Below, in pieces: positions 25,165 through 38,095 of a stretch of DNA of 64,000 nucleotides. Every line of letters starts with the position of its first letter. The first letter of the stretch is position 1. A program made the position numbers and the translations under genes. Origin of the DNA: Akebia trifoliata (lineage: Eukaryota; Streptophyta; Magnoliopsida; Ranunculales; Lardizabalaceae); contig CM030714.1 in NCBI GenBank assembly GCA_017979445.1, positions 8,935,049 through 8,999,048 on the forward strand. The letters run 5' to 3'. The notes beneath the pieces are model-generated. The model was not told the DNA's origin. It made no database searches and saw only the letters and a list, made by a program, of their open reading frames with translations.

Positions 25165-26432
25165 CTTTTTATAGTCAACATATGATCATCGTCATAGCGA
25201 CTATATACACCTTGTTATTGTTGTCCATCATGGCATCTCTATATTGTCATTGTCCATATCATCATCCCTTTGTTGCCATCTTCGTCATCAAACTTATCAA
25301 GTCACCAATTCCACTGGGGTATGTTGATGCAATGTGAACTCAAAGAATTGAAGATTCGTCGAATGGGCTCAAACCCAAATTCCATCAATGGGTCCACAAT
25401 CCATATACTTGTCTAAATTAGTTTTTTCTAAATCTTGGAATGTTTCTTTTTTGAATACTGGATGTATATATATTTCTGGAGATTCACTATGTATGTATAT
25501 ATAAATCCTATAAAGCTACATTATGATGGTTTTGGGTATACCTATTTGAGTATTTATCTATGTTAGTTCAGATTTTAATTTCCCCATAATTGAGTTATGA
25601 GTCATATATTACATTTTACAAAGAAATGACATGTCAGGTCGTGTCCCAGGAGGGGACATGACAGATTTTTGATTACAAATAGAGCTCGATTGAAGTAGTT
25701 CCAATAAGATTTTTATTCTTGAACCAAAATCCATTTTTTGATTTATTTCATGACCAGAACATGGACACAATTGTGACGACTTCGAGGGGGAAATAGGTTA
25801 TTGGGGGGGGGGGGGGCAAGATTGGTTGGGCAGCCTTAGGCCATATAGGGGGTTGATACACAATAGACCACAATTTTATGGAAGAATGTGTGTCGATAAC
25901 TCAACATTGATTCCCATTGTTCCTTCTTAGATATTAATTTTGAAGCCAATGAAGTTGGATCTCGTTTCCATCAACCAATAGGATACGAATGAAGGTCATC
26001 AATATATATGAATAACGACTCTTTTGATGGCGATCGATCATCTTGCCCACGTATCAATAAGAAAATTAATTAGCAAATGGAGTCCAAAACATCTTGATTT
26101 TGTTACGTGTGTGGCAGAAGCTGATTTTCGAGTGGGGGAGGAGATGCACGTGGGAATTGTTCATCCACTAGTTGTTAATCAGACGGCTGAGATTGAAGGG
26201 TAAGTCAACTGTGATGAGGAGAATCAGTCCAAATCAGCGATTTTAGAGAAAACCAATTCAAGTTTGAATTGGCAGATGGTAGCTCACATATAAAGAAAAA
26301 AGAAAAAAACTTTCTTCGGCTTACGTGGCAACTCTACTTGGAAAGAACCAAATCGGTTGTTGAGTTGGGTCCAAAAGAAAAAAAAAAAGCTAGAAACAGG
26401 ATGAGAAAATAGTGAGAAGTTTTAGGTTGGAA

Positions 26433-26654
26433 CATGGTTTTAAAACTCGTTCGGGACCTAGACGAATTGCCCGAGTTAACTCGGTATCAAAGCTGAACGA
26501 GATCAACTCACAAGTCAATTTTTTTTACTAAGATTTGATACCTCACGTTCAATTTTTTGAACGAGACGACTTAAACGTATTGAAAAACTCGTCCAAGACG
26601 ACTTTGTATCGGGTCTGGACTAGACGAGACACAAAACCGAGTTTTAAAACCATG
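26433..26654. mobile_element. 222-bp MITE with perfect 17-bp terminal inverted repeats
   Basis: CATGGTTTTAAAACTCG at 26433-26449 and its exact reverse complement at 26638-26654. The interior has further ACTCG/CGAGT symmetric motifs. No coding content. Confidence 0.8.
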
Positions 26655-27747
26655 GGTTGGAAGGAAAAGTCCAAGATGTTATTTTTCTTTCCTCATTTTA
26701 AAATATAAAAAAATGAGGGATCATTGATAATAATAATAATAATAAACCAAGGTTTCACCAAAAGAATTTGAGGATTTTGTTTCTCATATCAAGAGAATAA
26801 TTATATTGATAAGATAACACGTTCAATCCACATTAGATTCTAGATCTCGATTCAAATCTTAAGTATCATATTTGATTTCGAGATAATGATCCATTGGTAT
26901 ATTAAGTTATTAAGATGAAAGCTAATAGGTGAGAGAGATCATGATTTTATGGTTATGTAATTAGGTTTGTCATGTTTAAAAAAAATTAATGTTTAATTTA
27001 TTAATATTAAATAATAGAATAATGACGAATGCATGTGATTTTGGTACACGTAACTACGTGCATTCATCACGATTCTAAACAATATGTCAAGAAGAAGAGG
27101 GTTTGTGTGCAGATTTGAATACAAAAGGCTTCGTCACGCAAGTAGAGTGTGACAACATCATTAGTTGTGACGTAGCACTATAGTCTTCTACACCGACGGA
27201 TACAATTTCACCATCGCTAAATCCCATTGGTATAAATCAATTTTCCTGTAGTGAGCCTTTTCTTGGTCAAGGCCATAGACAGATCAGATGACTCCCGCTC
27301 AAAGATTGACAAGCGTGCTTTGATTCTGATTGGCTTGTGTGCTCAAGGATCGTGCTTTTTGACTTATCCCAAGAAGCCAGTCCCTTAGTCTCTTCCCATT
27401 CTTCTTACTTAGGAATGAGTATGTGATTCTGATCTTCTTTTTTGCTTAATCAACAATTGGCTACAACTTAACATTGATTCTTACTTTAACACTTTGTCAG
27501 CGTCGGCGATTTGTGACTGTTGCCTACCTGAATCTATTGTAGAGGGATCATAGCTATTGAGCGTGTGACTTCAACTCGTAGCGCAACCTTGTCAGTTGCA
27601 TCCTAATCTTATAACAATACCTTCTCTCCTTTTTTATTTTTTGGTTTAAATCCTTATCAATTGCATCTTTATCTCTTTTGTCGTACCCATCTAGACAAAT
27701 GAAAAAGAAAACACCCCCCCCCCCCTCCCCCCCTCCTCTATTCTCTT

Positions 27748-27868
27748 GACGTGGGATGTGCATAGAACCATAAATCTTTCCTTGAGAAATATAATTGCAC
27801 ATCCCCATAAATATATGTAGTTGTATTTGTGGAAAAAAATCTATGATTCTGTGCACACGTCATGTCAT
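27748..27868. mobile_element. short hairpin repeat, TGTGCATAGAACCATAGAT family
   Basis: TGACGTGGGATGTGCATAG at the left and CTGTGCACACGTCATGTCA at the right, with AACCATAAATC / ATCTATGATT inside. Confidence 0.65.
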
Positions 27869-28256
27869 GAGAGAAGAGGGGGAATTAAAAAAAAAAAAAT
27901 CAAAATTCATTCTAAGGTAGGAGTATAATTTTATTTATTTATTTATAATTTTTTAGTGCAATCAAATCAATGTCATGGAATATGAGAGTTTTTTTCTCTT
28001 TTTTAAGTAATGGAGTACAAATACCACTAAGTGATCTGCCGCTATTTAGGCCCATAATTGTTGTTCAACCTTATAATCTTTTCTATTATAACCGTTATCA
28101 AGTAACCCTAATAGGTATCACTAGAAAATTGTAATGTCCAACATTTCACATTGTGTGTCAAACATGAAATTAGAAGATATAAAATCCGACTGGATTTTTA
28201 AATATTCCTCTATCAAAACCAGATCATTTAAACTACTTTTCTTGTTTGTTTTTGTA

Positions 28257-28490
28257 GAGTCGTGATAGTATAAATCGCCAAGTGGCATATTCTAATGACT
28301 CCATGACGTAACAAGCTTGGATATAATATATACATATATACCTTAGGATACACACGATTGCACTTCCTCATAAAAAAGTGTATCCAGAGAGAATCATGTA
28401 TCCCACGACGTATAGATCTATGGTTCCAAACTTGTCCAAATCATGGAGTCATTTGAATATGCCATTTGGTGAGTCATATTATCAGGACTC
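28257..28490. mobile_element. hairpin MITE, TCGTGATAATCTGAC family, copy 1
   Basis: It starts GAGTCGTGATAGTA and ends TATTATCAGGACTC. The arms contain CAAGCTTGG / CCAAACTTG and a central GTGTATCC motif shared with the other copies. Confidence 0.65.
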
Positions 28491-31400
28491 TTTATGTAAT
28501 AAGGGTTCAAATATTCATGGAAATACTTTTCTTACCTGAAATCAAATTTGACTCTCCAGGATGTTAGGAAAAACACATAGATAAGTTCAAAATAATTACT
28601 TTAAGCAAATTCTATAGAAAACCCCTTTATCTTATCCTCAATCTTAGCCGTTGGTTTAATTGAAAGCCTCAAACATTGTGGGCTGATAGTGGGTGTCACA
28701 TGGCACTTTTAAGTTATGGGTCATAGTCTTTTTTTCTAGAATAAAAATTTATTTGTTTTTCTAGAAAATCCCATTCTTTCTGACACGGTTGGTGGAGGGT
28801 TGGTGAGTAAGGTAGGCTTAATATGGTGTGCTATTTTTCTCTCTAAGTGATGATAATTTATTGTCGATTTGTTTTCTTTTTTTGCCTTTTTTTTTTTTTT
28901 TTTTTTTTTATACCTTCCAATAATGATAAATAGAGTGTTTGAAAGTCATTGTTGATCAAAGTCGTTCGTCTTTATAGGTTGCGCATCTTGTCCTCCCTAT
29001 CTTTTCAAAGTTGGTAAGATAAGTTGGAATTTTTTTCCGGGTAAATTACACTTTCACCCGCTATTGTTTGGAATAATTCTAAGTTGACCCTCTAATGTTA
29101 TCACAATTGCACTTACCTCCTTTATTGTTGTGGTAATCTGACACCTTCATCACATAACCATAGATCATTTGTTGAAGGATGCATAAGAAAAATTTTATGA
29201 TTCTACATATCTTGAGACAAATGATATATGATTCTTTGATGCCGACGTATGTCAAGGGGGGGGGGGCATTATTCGTAATCTAATGAATTCAATCGATCCC
29301 TTTTCATCTACTTCCCATCAACCAAATAATTAAAATTTGATTTTTTTTTTTCCTTTTATAAAGATCGTTTTACCCTTTTTAAAATGTTATTTTTTTTCCT
29401 TTTTATAAACAAAAATACTCTTGTGAATAAATAAGTCTTCTTGTAAATACTTATTCAATGACATTTTTATAATTTTAAAATTTATTTATTATAAAGTAAG
29501 ATAAAATGAGAGGGTAAACTAGTAAAATAATATATGAACTTTAACATCATCTGTAGAAGGGGAGGTAAGTGTAATTATCAAAATATTAGGGATTAACATG
29601 AAATTATGCCAAATTATAAGGGGAGAAAGTGTAATTAACCCCTTTTTTAGATGAAATTTTGTATCTATAGGTTTGACTCAACGAAAATCATAACCTTCGA
29701 AAGCGAAGGGGATCGCCTTTTCTTCTCTCTATCTTTCAAAGTAGGTGAGATAGGGACCTTTTTTATTTTTCTTTGGTGGGGAAGAGTTTGATCTTTAAGT
29801 AGAACCCACAAAACTTCTCAATTTTGTATACTTTGGAACATCTTCCCCTCATCTTATTTGGTAGTTTGGTCGTGTAATACAGCACATTAGGAGAAATCAA
29901 CACTAGCTGCTATCTTTTGATTTCTAGTTAAAATTGGAGGAGCATGAGATCAGCATGTGAGGGTCATCCATGTGTTATGGAGCTCATCCATACTAATTAA
30001 GATTAGTATCTGACTTGGGAGATCTTTGGACTCATCATATAATATATATTTATTTTATATTAATGTAAGAAATTAAATCAACGAAGGAGATTTACATAAT
30101 AAAATACAACGGTTGGACCCATTTGTGGGGGATAGACATCATATCCAATTACAATGACTCATTTTATTATTTTCCTCATCCCTATTTAATTATATTATTT
30201 TTACTCTTCTTACCCAATTTTTTTTAATAATACCCCTTTTACTTTACTATATTTCTTCTTTTAATCTTTCAATTTTGAAGATTTTTTAATAATATTCTTT
30301 TAATTTTATTATTTTCCTCTTTTAGTCACTTAAACCCTAAAGAGCCTGTCTGTACGACCTCTAGTAATGCGATATGATGTAAGGTGTGCATCAAATAGTT
30401 CAAAAGATTGAGGAAGATGATTATCTAATTCTCCGATTTTGACCTAAGAACACAAAGATCCTCCGTTGGTCAATTTGATAAATTGTATATTAGAGTTGGT
30501 AGCATATCATTTTGAAAATGACAAGTCAACTTTCATGAATTATCATTGCTTAAAGTATAATAGAAGAAACTTAACACAAATATCTTCAATTATATCGATT
30601 AATATTAAATAATAGGTTATTGTTTGTACAATGCTTCTTTTACAATATATTTTGCCTATCCCAAGGCTGAAATAAATAGATTAATTAGATGAGGTTGACA
30701 GTCCGTGAATAAATTAACTATATAATCATCTCTTAATATGAATCTTGAGTCTTTTTAGGCTTGAGCGAAATAAAAGATTGATATAAAAAAGACAACAAAG
30801 TTACTCTAGAAGAGAGTCTACCGACCCACTAATATTGACTCATGTTTGAGACATGCATTTGGGGGTGGGGGTTGTAGTACCTGATGAAAAAACCCATGAT
30901 CCTGACAATGTAAACATGTAATCAATCCGGTTGTTGGATTTTGGGAGCGGATCCTCTATAGTGCAAATTTCCTATAACTCCCTATAGCGTTGTTTCGACG
31001 TTTTGAAAGAGCTGCATCAATAAAACGGTGAAGTCCCACTATTAAAAAATTGGGGGGGTTCAATGATAGTTCATTTTTAATGACTTGGATTAGGCCATTT
31101 AAAAAAGGAAAAATCAAATCTAAATCATGAGCTCAACAAGGTTGAGAAGTTATTATTTTATAATATGTCTCTCTTTCATATGTGGTGAGAGCACTACATG
31201 GACTTATTGTCAAGATAAATATTAACATTAATGTGTATTGTCAAGATACTTGTTATTCTCCATTATTGAATTTCGTGTTTAAATGATTGGGATTACGTAC
31301 ACTTTTTAGTGAGATCTTTTTACTAATTACCATATCCCAACCAATACTTTATACGAGAGAGAGAGAGAGAAAGTAAATGATACTCAAAGATAAAGTGCTT

Positions 31401-31539
31401 GAATCTAAAATCATTAAGAAAAAAAAAAAATTCTTGTAAGGAAATTAAAGTGAAACTCAAAATGTGAAAACCATGATGATGTAAGATGAATTAGTCAAAT
31501 ATAATAAAATAATATAGCAGAAGAGATAATCCTAAGGGA

Positions 31540-31770
31540 TTGGCTTAATAGCAATTTTGGACCGATAAACGATTAATGCCTATAGGTTGTGAGTTCGATA
31601 TCCAGTATGAGCATTAATTCCTCAAGGGCTACCCTGCGAGAGTGCACCCTTATTTATCTGATGTGTGTGATTTGTGGGCGTTGCACATGCCCTGAGAGTA
31701 ATCTTTGGACAAGACCATGATCTATGGACTGACTGGACAAAGTCCAAATCCCTGTCTATAGGACATAAGA
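31540..31770 (+). mobile_element. SINE-like element
   Basis: GGTTGTGAGTTCGATATCC resembles a pol III B-box region. A related body (GTTGCACATGCCCTGAGAG, CTTTGGACAAGACCATGATC) occurs at 24.1-24.25 kb. An A-box and tail are not clear. Confidence 0.4.
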
Positions 31771-31775
31771 GAAAG

Positions 31776-31932
31776 AGTCGTGATTAATGTACATGATCTT
31801 GATACGTGATTTTAGTATGCGGCTGACATGGCAAGGGTAAGGAATCATAGATTGTTTCATTGGGATGCCTTTGCCATGTCAGCCACGTGTGTACCATTGG
31901 GTACCAAGACGGTGTGCATTCATCATTATTCT
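31776..31932. mobile_element. hairpin repeat with GGCTGACATGGCAAGG arms
   Basis: GGCTGACATGGCAAGG and GCCATGTCAGCCACGTG form the inner arms. The outer ends are GAGTCGTGATTAATG and CATTCATCATTATTCT. Related to 62492-62656. Confidence 0.6.
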
Positions 31933-32977
31933 AAGAGAAATGATTTATTACATGTCATGGCAATTTAATAGAAATGAATAAACTCATAAAGATATATAAT
32001 GTAAAAAATGAAGTAAATTAAGTGATGGATAAGTGAAGAAATATAAATTCCCGTCATCTTACAAAATTGAAATAATCTTTTTTTAATAAAATCTCTTTCC
32101 ATTAATAAATGGAAGTATGGATCTCTATAATAAGAGTTGAGAAATTATAAACTGCAAAGGTCAGTGAAAGTCATAAACTGCACCCATTATTTACCCTTAT
32201 TGTTATAATTTATATGCATGAAGGCCACCCACGTGCCCATTAAGAAAGTCCAACATAAAATTTGTTCAGTCAACACAATCAAGCTGATTTTAGACTCATA
32301 GATCATCAAAAAGAAAAAGGTCCAAAATTCACTTGTGGGTCCCAATGAGTTTGCCATGTGTTGAAAATTCTTGTGTATGGGTAACGTCATTAAAATGCCG
32401 TGAAGTAGGGGATCAACCCTCTATTCACAAATTTTTTTTTCAAAAATATTTAGATAAAAGCAAAAATTTATCTATTTACATAAATAAAGTACTTATGTAA
32501 ATTGAATCGACATCAATGTAATTTTATCTTTATATATATCCTTAAAAGAAAAAGAAAAATATAATTTAAAAAAATATATTAATCTAGATAAAAATATCAA
32601 AATACCCTTTTCTAAAGGCTTGTGCGTAATTCATTCCTCGTCTCATTGTTCATTTATTTTAATAAAATAAAAAATTATAAAAATATTTTTAAAATTAGAA
32701 AATATTAATGTTCAAGACTTTATGAAGACGTTAGCATTATTTAATACTATTTTTTTCTTCAATAATACCTCTATTTCTTTTATTATTTAGTGAAAAAGAT
32801 AAAGAGTATATTAATTTTTTATATATAATTAATATTTATTTATATAATTAATATTTATATTTTTTATAATAAATATTAAAAATATTTAAAAAAATATAAT
32901 ATTAGAAAATGTTAATGTCTTTATAAAGTCTTTAACGTTAATATTTTTCTTTAAAATTTAAAATTATTTTATTTGTA

Positions 32978-33082
32978 CTCACCATTTATGTTCGCACCCA
33001 CTGACCTCTGTACATCCCATTCCAATTCCCATGATGCTTTTAAAGTGGGTGCAGTGAGCACAAATGATGAGTGCAATCTATT
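32978..33082. repeat. small inverted repeat upstream of OMT1
   Basis: CACCATTTATGTTCGCACCC at the left is mirrored by GGGTGCAGTGAGCACAAATG at the right with mismatches. Probably a decayed MITE within the distal OMT1 promoter. Confidence 0.5.
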
Positions 33083-33225
33083 TCATTAAATTATTAAAAT
33101 TAAAATAAACAATTTTACCTTTTAGATAAATATATTAAAAGCTTAGTTCATAACATTTTATATATTTAAATAAGACTTTTATCCTGTTTAAATCAAATCG
33201 ATTATAGCAGACACTTGAGATCCCA

Positions 33226-33260
33226 ACCACCACACTTTGTTTCTAAGAAAGTGTGGTGGT
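33226..33260. promoter_or_regulatory. perfect 13-bp palindromic hairpin in OMT1 promoter
   Basis: ACCACCACACTTT (33226-33238) and its exact complement (33248-33260) surround a 9-nt spacer, about 40 bp upstream of the TATA box. The arms carry ACC-rich sequence (CCAACCACC) resembling MYB-bound AC elements of lignin genes, though no exact AC-I/II/III box is present. Function is inferred from position. Confidence 0.55.
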
Positions 33261-33296
33261 GGGGGTCCACTTGGCTGGGTGGGTGAGCAAACCTCT

Positions 33297-33304
33297 TTAT
33301 ATAC
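33297..33304 (+). promoter_or_regulatory. TATA box of OMT1
   Basis: CTCTTTATATACAC lies about 110 bp before the ATG, leaving a leader of about 80 nt that is CA-rich and has no ATG. Confidence 0.75.
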
Positions 33305-33408
33305 ACATTATTCTAACCCACACCCACTACATTACTCCATCTCCAAACCTTCTCCTCCAAAATCTCTCTGAAAACACTTCCAACACACCAAAATCACCCA
33401 TCAACAAC

Positions 33409-35804
33409 ATGGGTTCAACCCAAAACCAAACCAAAACCCTCACCCATGAAGAAGAAGAAGAAGCATGTAGTTACGCCATGCAATTAGCGAGTGCTTCAGT
33501 CCTTCCCATGGTCTTGAAATCAGCTGTTGAACTCGATATCCTCGAGATCATCGCTAAAGCGGGCCCGGGTGCGCACATCACCACTTCTGAAATAGTTTCT
33601 CATCTACACACCAATAACCCTGATGCGCCTGTTATGCTTGACCGTATCCTACGCCTCCTTGCTAGCTACAAAGTACTAACTTGCACTCTGCGCACGTTAG
33701 ACGATGGCAAGGTTGAGAGACTATATGGTCTTGCACCAGTTTGTAAATTCTTGGTTAAGAATGAAGATGGTGTGTCTATAGCTCCTTTGGTGCTTATGAA
33801 TCAAGACAAGGTGCTCATGGAAAGCTGGTAAGAATTTTAAATTAAGAAATTTGATTCTGTACTTCTCCATTCTTCTTTGATCTTTCCAGAAGCACGTGGT
33901 ATGAACTCTTTCAGGTCCATTGGCTTAGATCAACTTGATTGGTGATTTCTAACCATTTAATTTGGTCAGTTTTCATTCACTACGGTTAGAGATCATTGAT
34001 AAAGCCCATGGGGTTAGTGCACCTAACCAACTCCCTGGAGTACCTGATCAGCAACTTTACTCTCTCTTTCAAAAAGATAGTGCTTCTTATATATATATAA
34101 ACAAACATTTAGTTTGAAAAGAAATGGTGTGTTGTAAGTAAAATTTGGTGTGCCAATAGAATCTGTATCCATAAATTTGTTTGAAAAGAGAGAACCTAGA
34201 CAGGATAATTCCTGTAGTTTTGATATCCACCGTCAATTTTTAACATGATGAAAAGTAATTGTTGTGGGACCACACATTCTGTGATCACACAATATAGTCA
34301 ATCAACCGCTTAGAGAGTCAAATAAATATCCTAAAATTCTGCCAAACTTCTGTGAGGTAAGGTTGGTAAAAGTCAAATTTAGTGGCTATGCTTCATTAAT
34401 GGTTTGGGGACATAGCAAAGCTAGGCTATGATGAAGACGTCTTTATAAAAATATTTATAAAGATATCGTAGCGCTACGTGTCACAATCTCTCCTACCACC
34501 AAGTTCAAAATTATTTTAAGGTGCAGTGTTCATAAACACTGACTTTTTTCCCTTTTTTTTTTTTTTCCCACTCTATCCTTGTTTACTATATCATAATTTT
34601 TTTGTTTTTTAAGATTTAAAATTGATAATTTATAAAGATTTAAGGTAAATTTATATCAACTAATTAGACTCATACTCATATATGGTTTGGTAGCATTTTC
34701 TCATATTAATCATATTATCATTATTATTATTTATAATAATAAATATTTAACGTATATTTAAGAATTAAAATAGAATTTCTTCTACTTTGAAGATTGCTGA
34801 TATATTTTGCAATTGTACCAACATTTTAGTTTATTTGATATTGCATTATTGTACTCTAATTGAAGTAAGCATCAATATCGCATTAAAAAAAAAACTTATT
34901 TAAGAAAGAAAAATAACTTAATATAAGTGATTTTCCAACATTTTGGGAGGGGATTCCATTATTTTGGGAGTAGAGATTGAAGAAAGATTGGGATTCGAAC
35001 CCGATCTATTGACGGCCCTACGATCCAATTTCTTTGGTGGTTGATGTGTTTATGTTCACTTCAATGTAGGTACCACTTGAAAGATGCAATTCTTGAAGGT
35101 GGGGTTCCATTTAACAAAGCCTATGGAATGACCGCGTTCGAGTACCATGGAACTGATGCTCGATTCAATAAGGTTTTCAATAGGGGAATGTCTGGTCACT
35201 CTACCATAACCATGAAGAAGATTCTCGAGACATACAAAGGGTTCGAGGGCTTGAAATCAGTCGTCGATGTTGGTGGTGGAACTGGAGCCACGGTTAACAT
35301 GATCATTTCTAAGTACCCTAACATTAAGGGCATTAATTTTGATTTGCCTCATGTGATCGAAGATGCAACATCCTATCCTGGTAAAGTCTAACCTCTAGTC
35401 CCAGTTTTCGGTTTCTTGGAACAATCAATTTTAGATTGCATGATCCATCGTGTTATTGGTTCAAATTTTTTTTTTTTAAAATACTTAATTGGTTTTGATG
35501 CAGGTGTCGAGCACGTTGGGGGAGACATGTTTGTGAGTGTTCCAAAAGGAGATGCAATTTTCATGAAGGTACATTTGATTTCTCTAAAACTATTATTAGG
35601 TTGGCAGTGCGATGAGAAGATATTTATAGGGATTCCCAAGAAATGAATCCCTAAGTAATCAGTATATATCTCTAGGAAACCTTTATTTATATCCTTGATC
35701 CCCAAACGTCACGGACCATTTCAATTGAGTGGTCACATGGATTCCAACAACAGGGATTGCGATGATATTGCCACCGCAATCCATTGTGAATTGTTGACAC
35801 ACAC

Positions 35805-35835
<31 letters not shown>

Positions 35836-36265
35836 ATCTTGGTTTGTTGGATCCAAGGTTTTGGTACCCATGACGGGACCTATTGTTATTTGTGTTCTTC
35901 GTTGGTTAGTATACCAATCCAAAATGCATTAGCTTGGAATTTAATGATTCTGATCAATCAACTTGCAGTGGATTCTTCACGATTGGAGCGATGAACATAG
36001 TTTGAAATTTTTAAAGAATTGCTATGAAGCATTGCCAAGCAATGGAAAGGTGATCATAGCGGAATCAATTCTTCCTGAATTCCCCGAGACTAATGTTGCT
36101 GCCCATGGTGTCTTCCAACTCGACAACATCATGCTGGCTCATAACCCCGGTGGTAAAGAGAGGACCGAAAAAGACTTCGAGGGGTTGGCAAAGGGAGCTG
36201 GATTTGCTGGTTTTCGAGTTATTTGTTGTGCTTATGGCACTTGGATCATGGAGTTTTGTAAATAG
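33409..36265 (+). CDS. COMT: caffeic acid 3-O-methyltransferase (OMT1, canonical COMT)
   Basis: Cytosolic S-adenosylmethionine-dependent methyltransferase of lignin and phenylpropanoid synthesis (5-hydroxyconiferaldehyde/caffeoyl-type substrates). Exons 33409-33827, 35070-35380, 35504-35568 and 35969-36265 give 363 residues, the normal COMT length. An N-terminal dimerisation domain is followed by the SAM-binding [23 protein letters not shown] and VEHVGGDMF, then [11 protein letters not shown] with the catalytic His. Numbering matches alfalfa COMT, and pocket residues M130, N131, H166, H183, I319, M320 and N324 are all kept, as are the two catalytic Glu (in IIAES and GGKERT). The start MGSTQ is typical of COMT. 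First gene of a same-strand array. Intron 1 is 1.24 kb; intron 2 is short (123 bp), unlike OMT2-3. Confidence 0.95.
34930..35050 (-). mobile_element. possible SINE remnant in OMT1 intron 1
   Basis: On the - strand a perfect pol III B-box (GGTTCGAATCC, 35001-34991) follows GTAGGGCCGTCAATAGATC. No clover-leaf tRNA could be drawn. It ends about 20 bp before the exon 2 acceptor. Confidence 0.35.
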
Positions 36266-36515
36266 ATTTGAGTTCTGGTTTGGATTCTCAGTGGTTATGC
36301 TTGTGGTTTTGAAATCATTATGATTGTATCTTACTATCAAATAAAAGTTGTTGAGGGGTCACCTTATGTAAGATTTCTTTGAAACAAAGTTTTTCTTTAA
36401 TATATATATATATGTATACGTCCTTCAATTTGAAAGACAGATCTGATGGAGTTTTCATAGACTTTCAAGGGTTCAATTTGTTGAGATTAGTGAACATAGG
36501 ATGTGAATTAATTGG

Positions 36516-37392
36516 AATTGGTTCAAGCCCAAATGGGTTTGGATCAAGTATGATTTGGACCTTTAATGGGCTAAATCGTACTAATTGGGCTTCAAAATCT
36601 TTTCCAAACCCAGCACGTCTAATGGCCGGGTTTGGGAAGGGCCCATTAAAATACAAACTTATTTTATCACACCATTATATTATGAATAAACATGATAAGT
36701 GATTTTATTAAAAATGTTACGACTGGTGTTTTAAAAATCGGTTTGGACCGGCTGGTCCGATCAGGCTGGACTAAACCCATTTGTTTCTAGGGGTCGAGTT
36801 AACCAAAAAAATCCACTTTTGAAAAAATCAATTGACCCATCTGATTCAATCGAATAAATTGGTTTGACTAATGACCTGATCGGGTTTGTAAAAGGACTGG
36901 TCCAATTTTTGGTTGATTTTTCACATACCCCTCTACAATTTGTTGAATATTTGAGACACCTCACGTGTTTTAAAATTCATGACATGCCCCCCTTGACCTT
37001 AGGTATTCTCATACAAACTAATGGAAAATGATCAAATTTAGTAAGATTTTTATTGTTAGGTTCACATGCTTAGTAAGATAACCACTAAAATTCATGTCTA
37101 GACTAGATTTAAAATAAATAAAATTATTATTTTCAGGCCTTATCCATGCTTTGAAAATGAACATCTATATATTCTTAAATTTAAATTTCAGATCACATCC
37201 AAGTTCAAATCTACGGAAAAAATTTATTTATTTATTATCTTTTTTTTGTAAAAGTTCTTTTAATTTTTTTATTATAAAAGTTCTTAAAACCTTATAAACT
37301 ACATCATGTGACAATGGATCATGTTTTTGAAGTAAAAGTTACCTAATTTTAGGAAGAAACTTAAATATTCATTGAATATTTCATATTTGGGT
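36516..37392. repeat. repeated segment D, copy 1 (downstream of OMT1)
   Basis: Nearly identical to 40962-41818. Starts AATTGGTTCAAGCCC and ends CATATTTGGGT in both. Copy 1 has about 29 bp that copy 2 lacks near 37285-37305. Within it, TTTTAAAAATCGGTTTGGACCGG (near 36731) is mirrored by CGGACC...GATTTTTAAAACA near 37470, and flanking arms (36655-36720 / 37490-37545) extend an inverted repeat. Copy 1 therefore contains a complete non-autonomous element of about 0.9 kb. Confidence 0.85.
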
Positions 37393-37610
37393 CCAACCAG
37401 TTAGACCCACTAATCGGACCGCTTTGGACCGACCCATTTAGTCATCCGGGTCAATGATTGGTTTGATTTTTAAAACATTGATTATGACTTTGTAATAAAA
37501 TCATTTATGATGTTTATTCATAATAGAATAGTGTGATAGTATCACAAACCTTTATTAATCTTTCCTTAAAGAGTAATCTCTGATTATTTGGTTTTCAGTT
37601 GCCATAATTA

Positions 37611-37889
37611 CACTACGTGAAAATTAGAAAATTCGACATAATATTTTGATGGGCCAAGGCCCACGAATTTTAGAAACTCAATTTTGACAGTCTAGGACTA
37701 TCAAAATTCTTGATGCTCCTAGGTTTGACGGCTTAGAGCTGTCGAATTTCTCTCATCCTTCATTAATTTGACACTTTTGACTCATTGAAAAAAAAAAATT
37801 TGACACCAATTTGACGGTCTTTTGGTCCGTCGAATTTTATGAAATTTGACAGCCCAAAGCCATCAAATTTGAGCTTTTTTCACATTGTA
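37611..37889. mobile_element. CACTA-like MITE with 3-bp target duplication
   Basis: Begins CACTACGTGAAAA and ends TTTTCACATTGTA, flanked by TTA on both sides (37608-37610 and 37890-37892). The interior is built of TTCGAC/GTCGAA inverted motifs. A sibling in reverse orientation lies at 53565-53815. Confidence 0.7.
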
Positions 37890-38058
37890 TTAAATTGATT
37901 TACAATAAGAATAATATAAAAAGGCAACTCTTACTAATTAATATCTTCACAACAGTGCCCACATTAACTAATTTTATTAAAGGGTTGGGATCTGGTTTCA
38001 ATCCAATTGACGACTACTTGTTCTATAAGGTTAGAAGTTTTTTTTTTTTTTTAATTAA

Positions 38059-38095
<37 letters not shown>

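Larger units (their letters stand above)
22741..33180. other. repeat-rich intergenic desert without supported genes
   Basis: All open frames here are short and lack recognisable domains. Contents I can name are listed separately: small hairpin MITEs, a 222-bp element at 26433, SINE-like tracts (24.1, 31.5 kb), G-runs (25805, 29260) and a C-run (27714). The rest is AT-rich sequence in which I see nothing specific. Confidence 0.6.

Noticed and set aside
24767..27256. CACTACAAGAAAATC and ...ATTTTCCTGTAGTG as ends of one 2.5-kb CACTA element
   Set aside because: The flanking 3-bp sequences do not match (CCC vs AGC) and no transposase-like frame lies between; they may be ends of two different remnants.
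23028..33180. Several 60-100-codon frames in the desert (23028, 25098, 27554, 32187)
   Set aside because: Low-complexity or overlapping hairpin repeats; no conserved motif, no splice partner.
34991..35001. tRNA gene suggested by the perfect B-box
   Set aside because: No acceptor stem or anticodon arm can be formed around it; listed only as a SINE-like remnant.
36379..36702. 107-codon open frame after OMT1
   Set aside because: Part of repeated segment D, also open in D copy 2 by chance; no domain.
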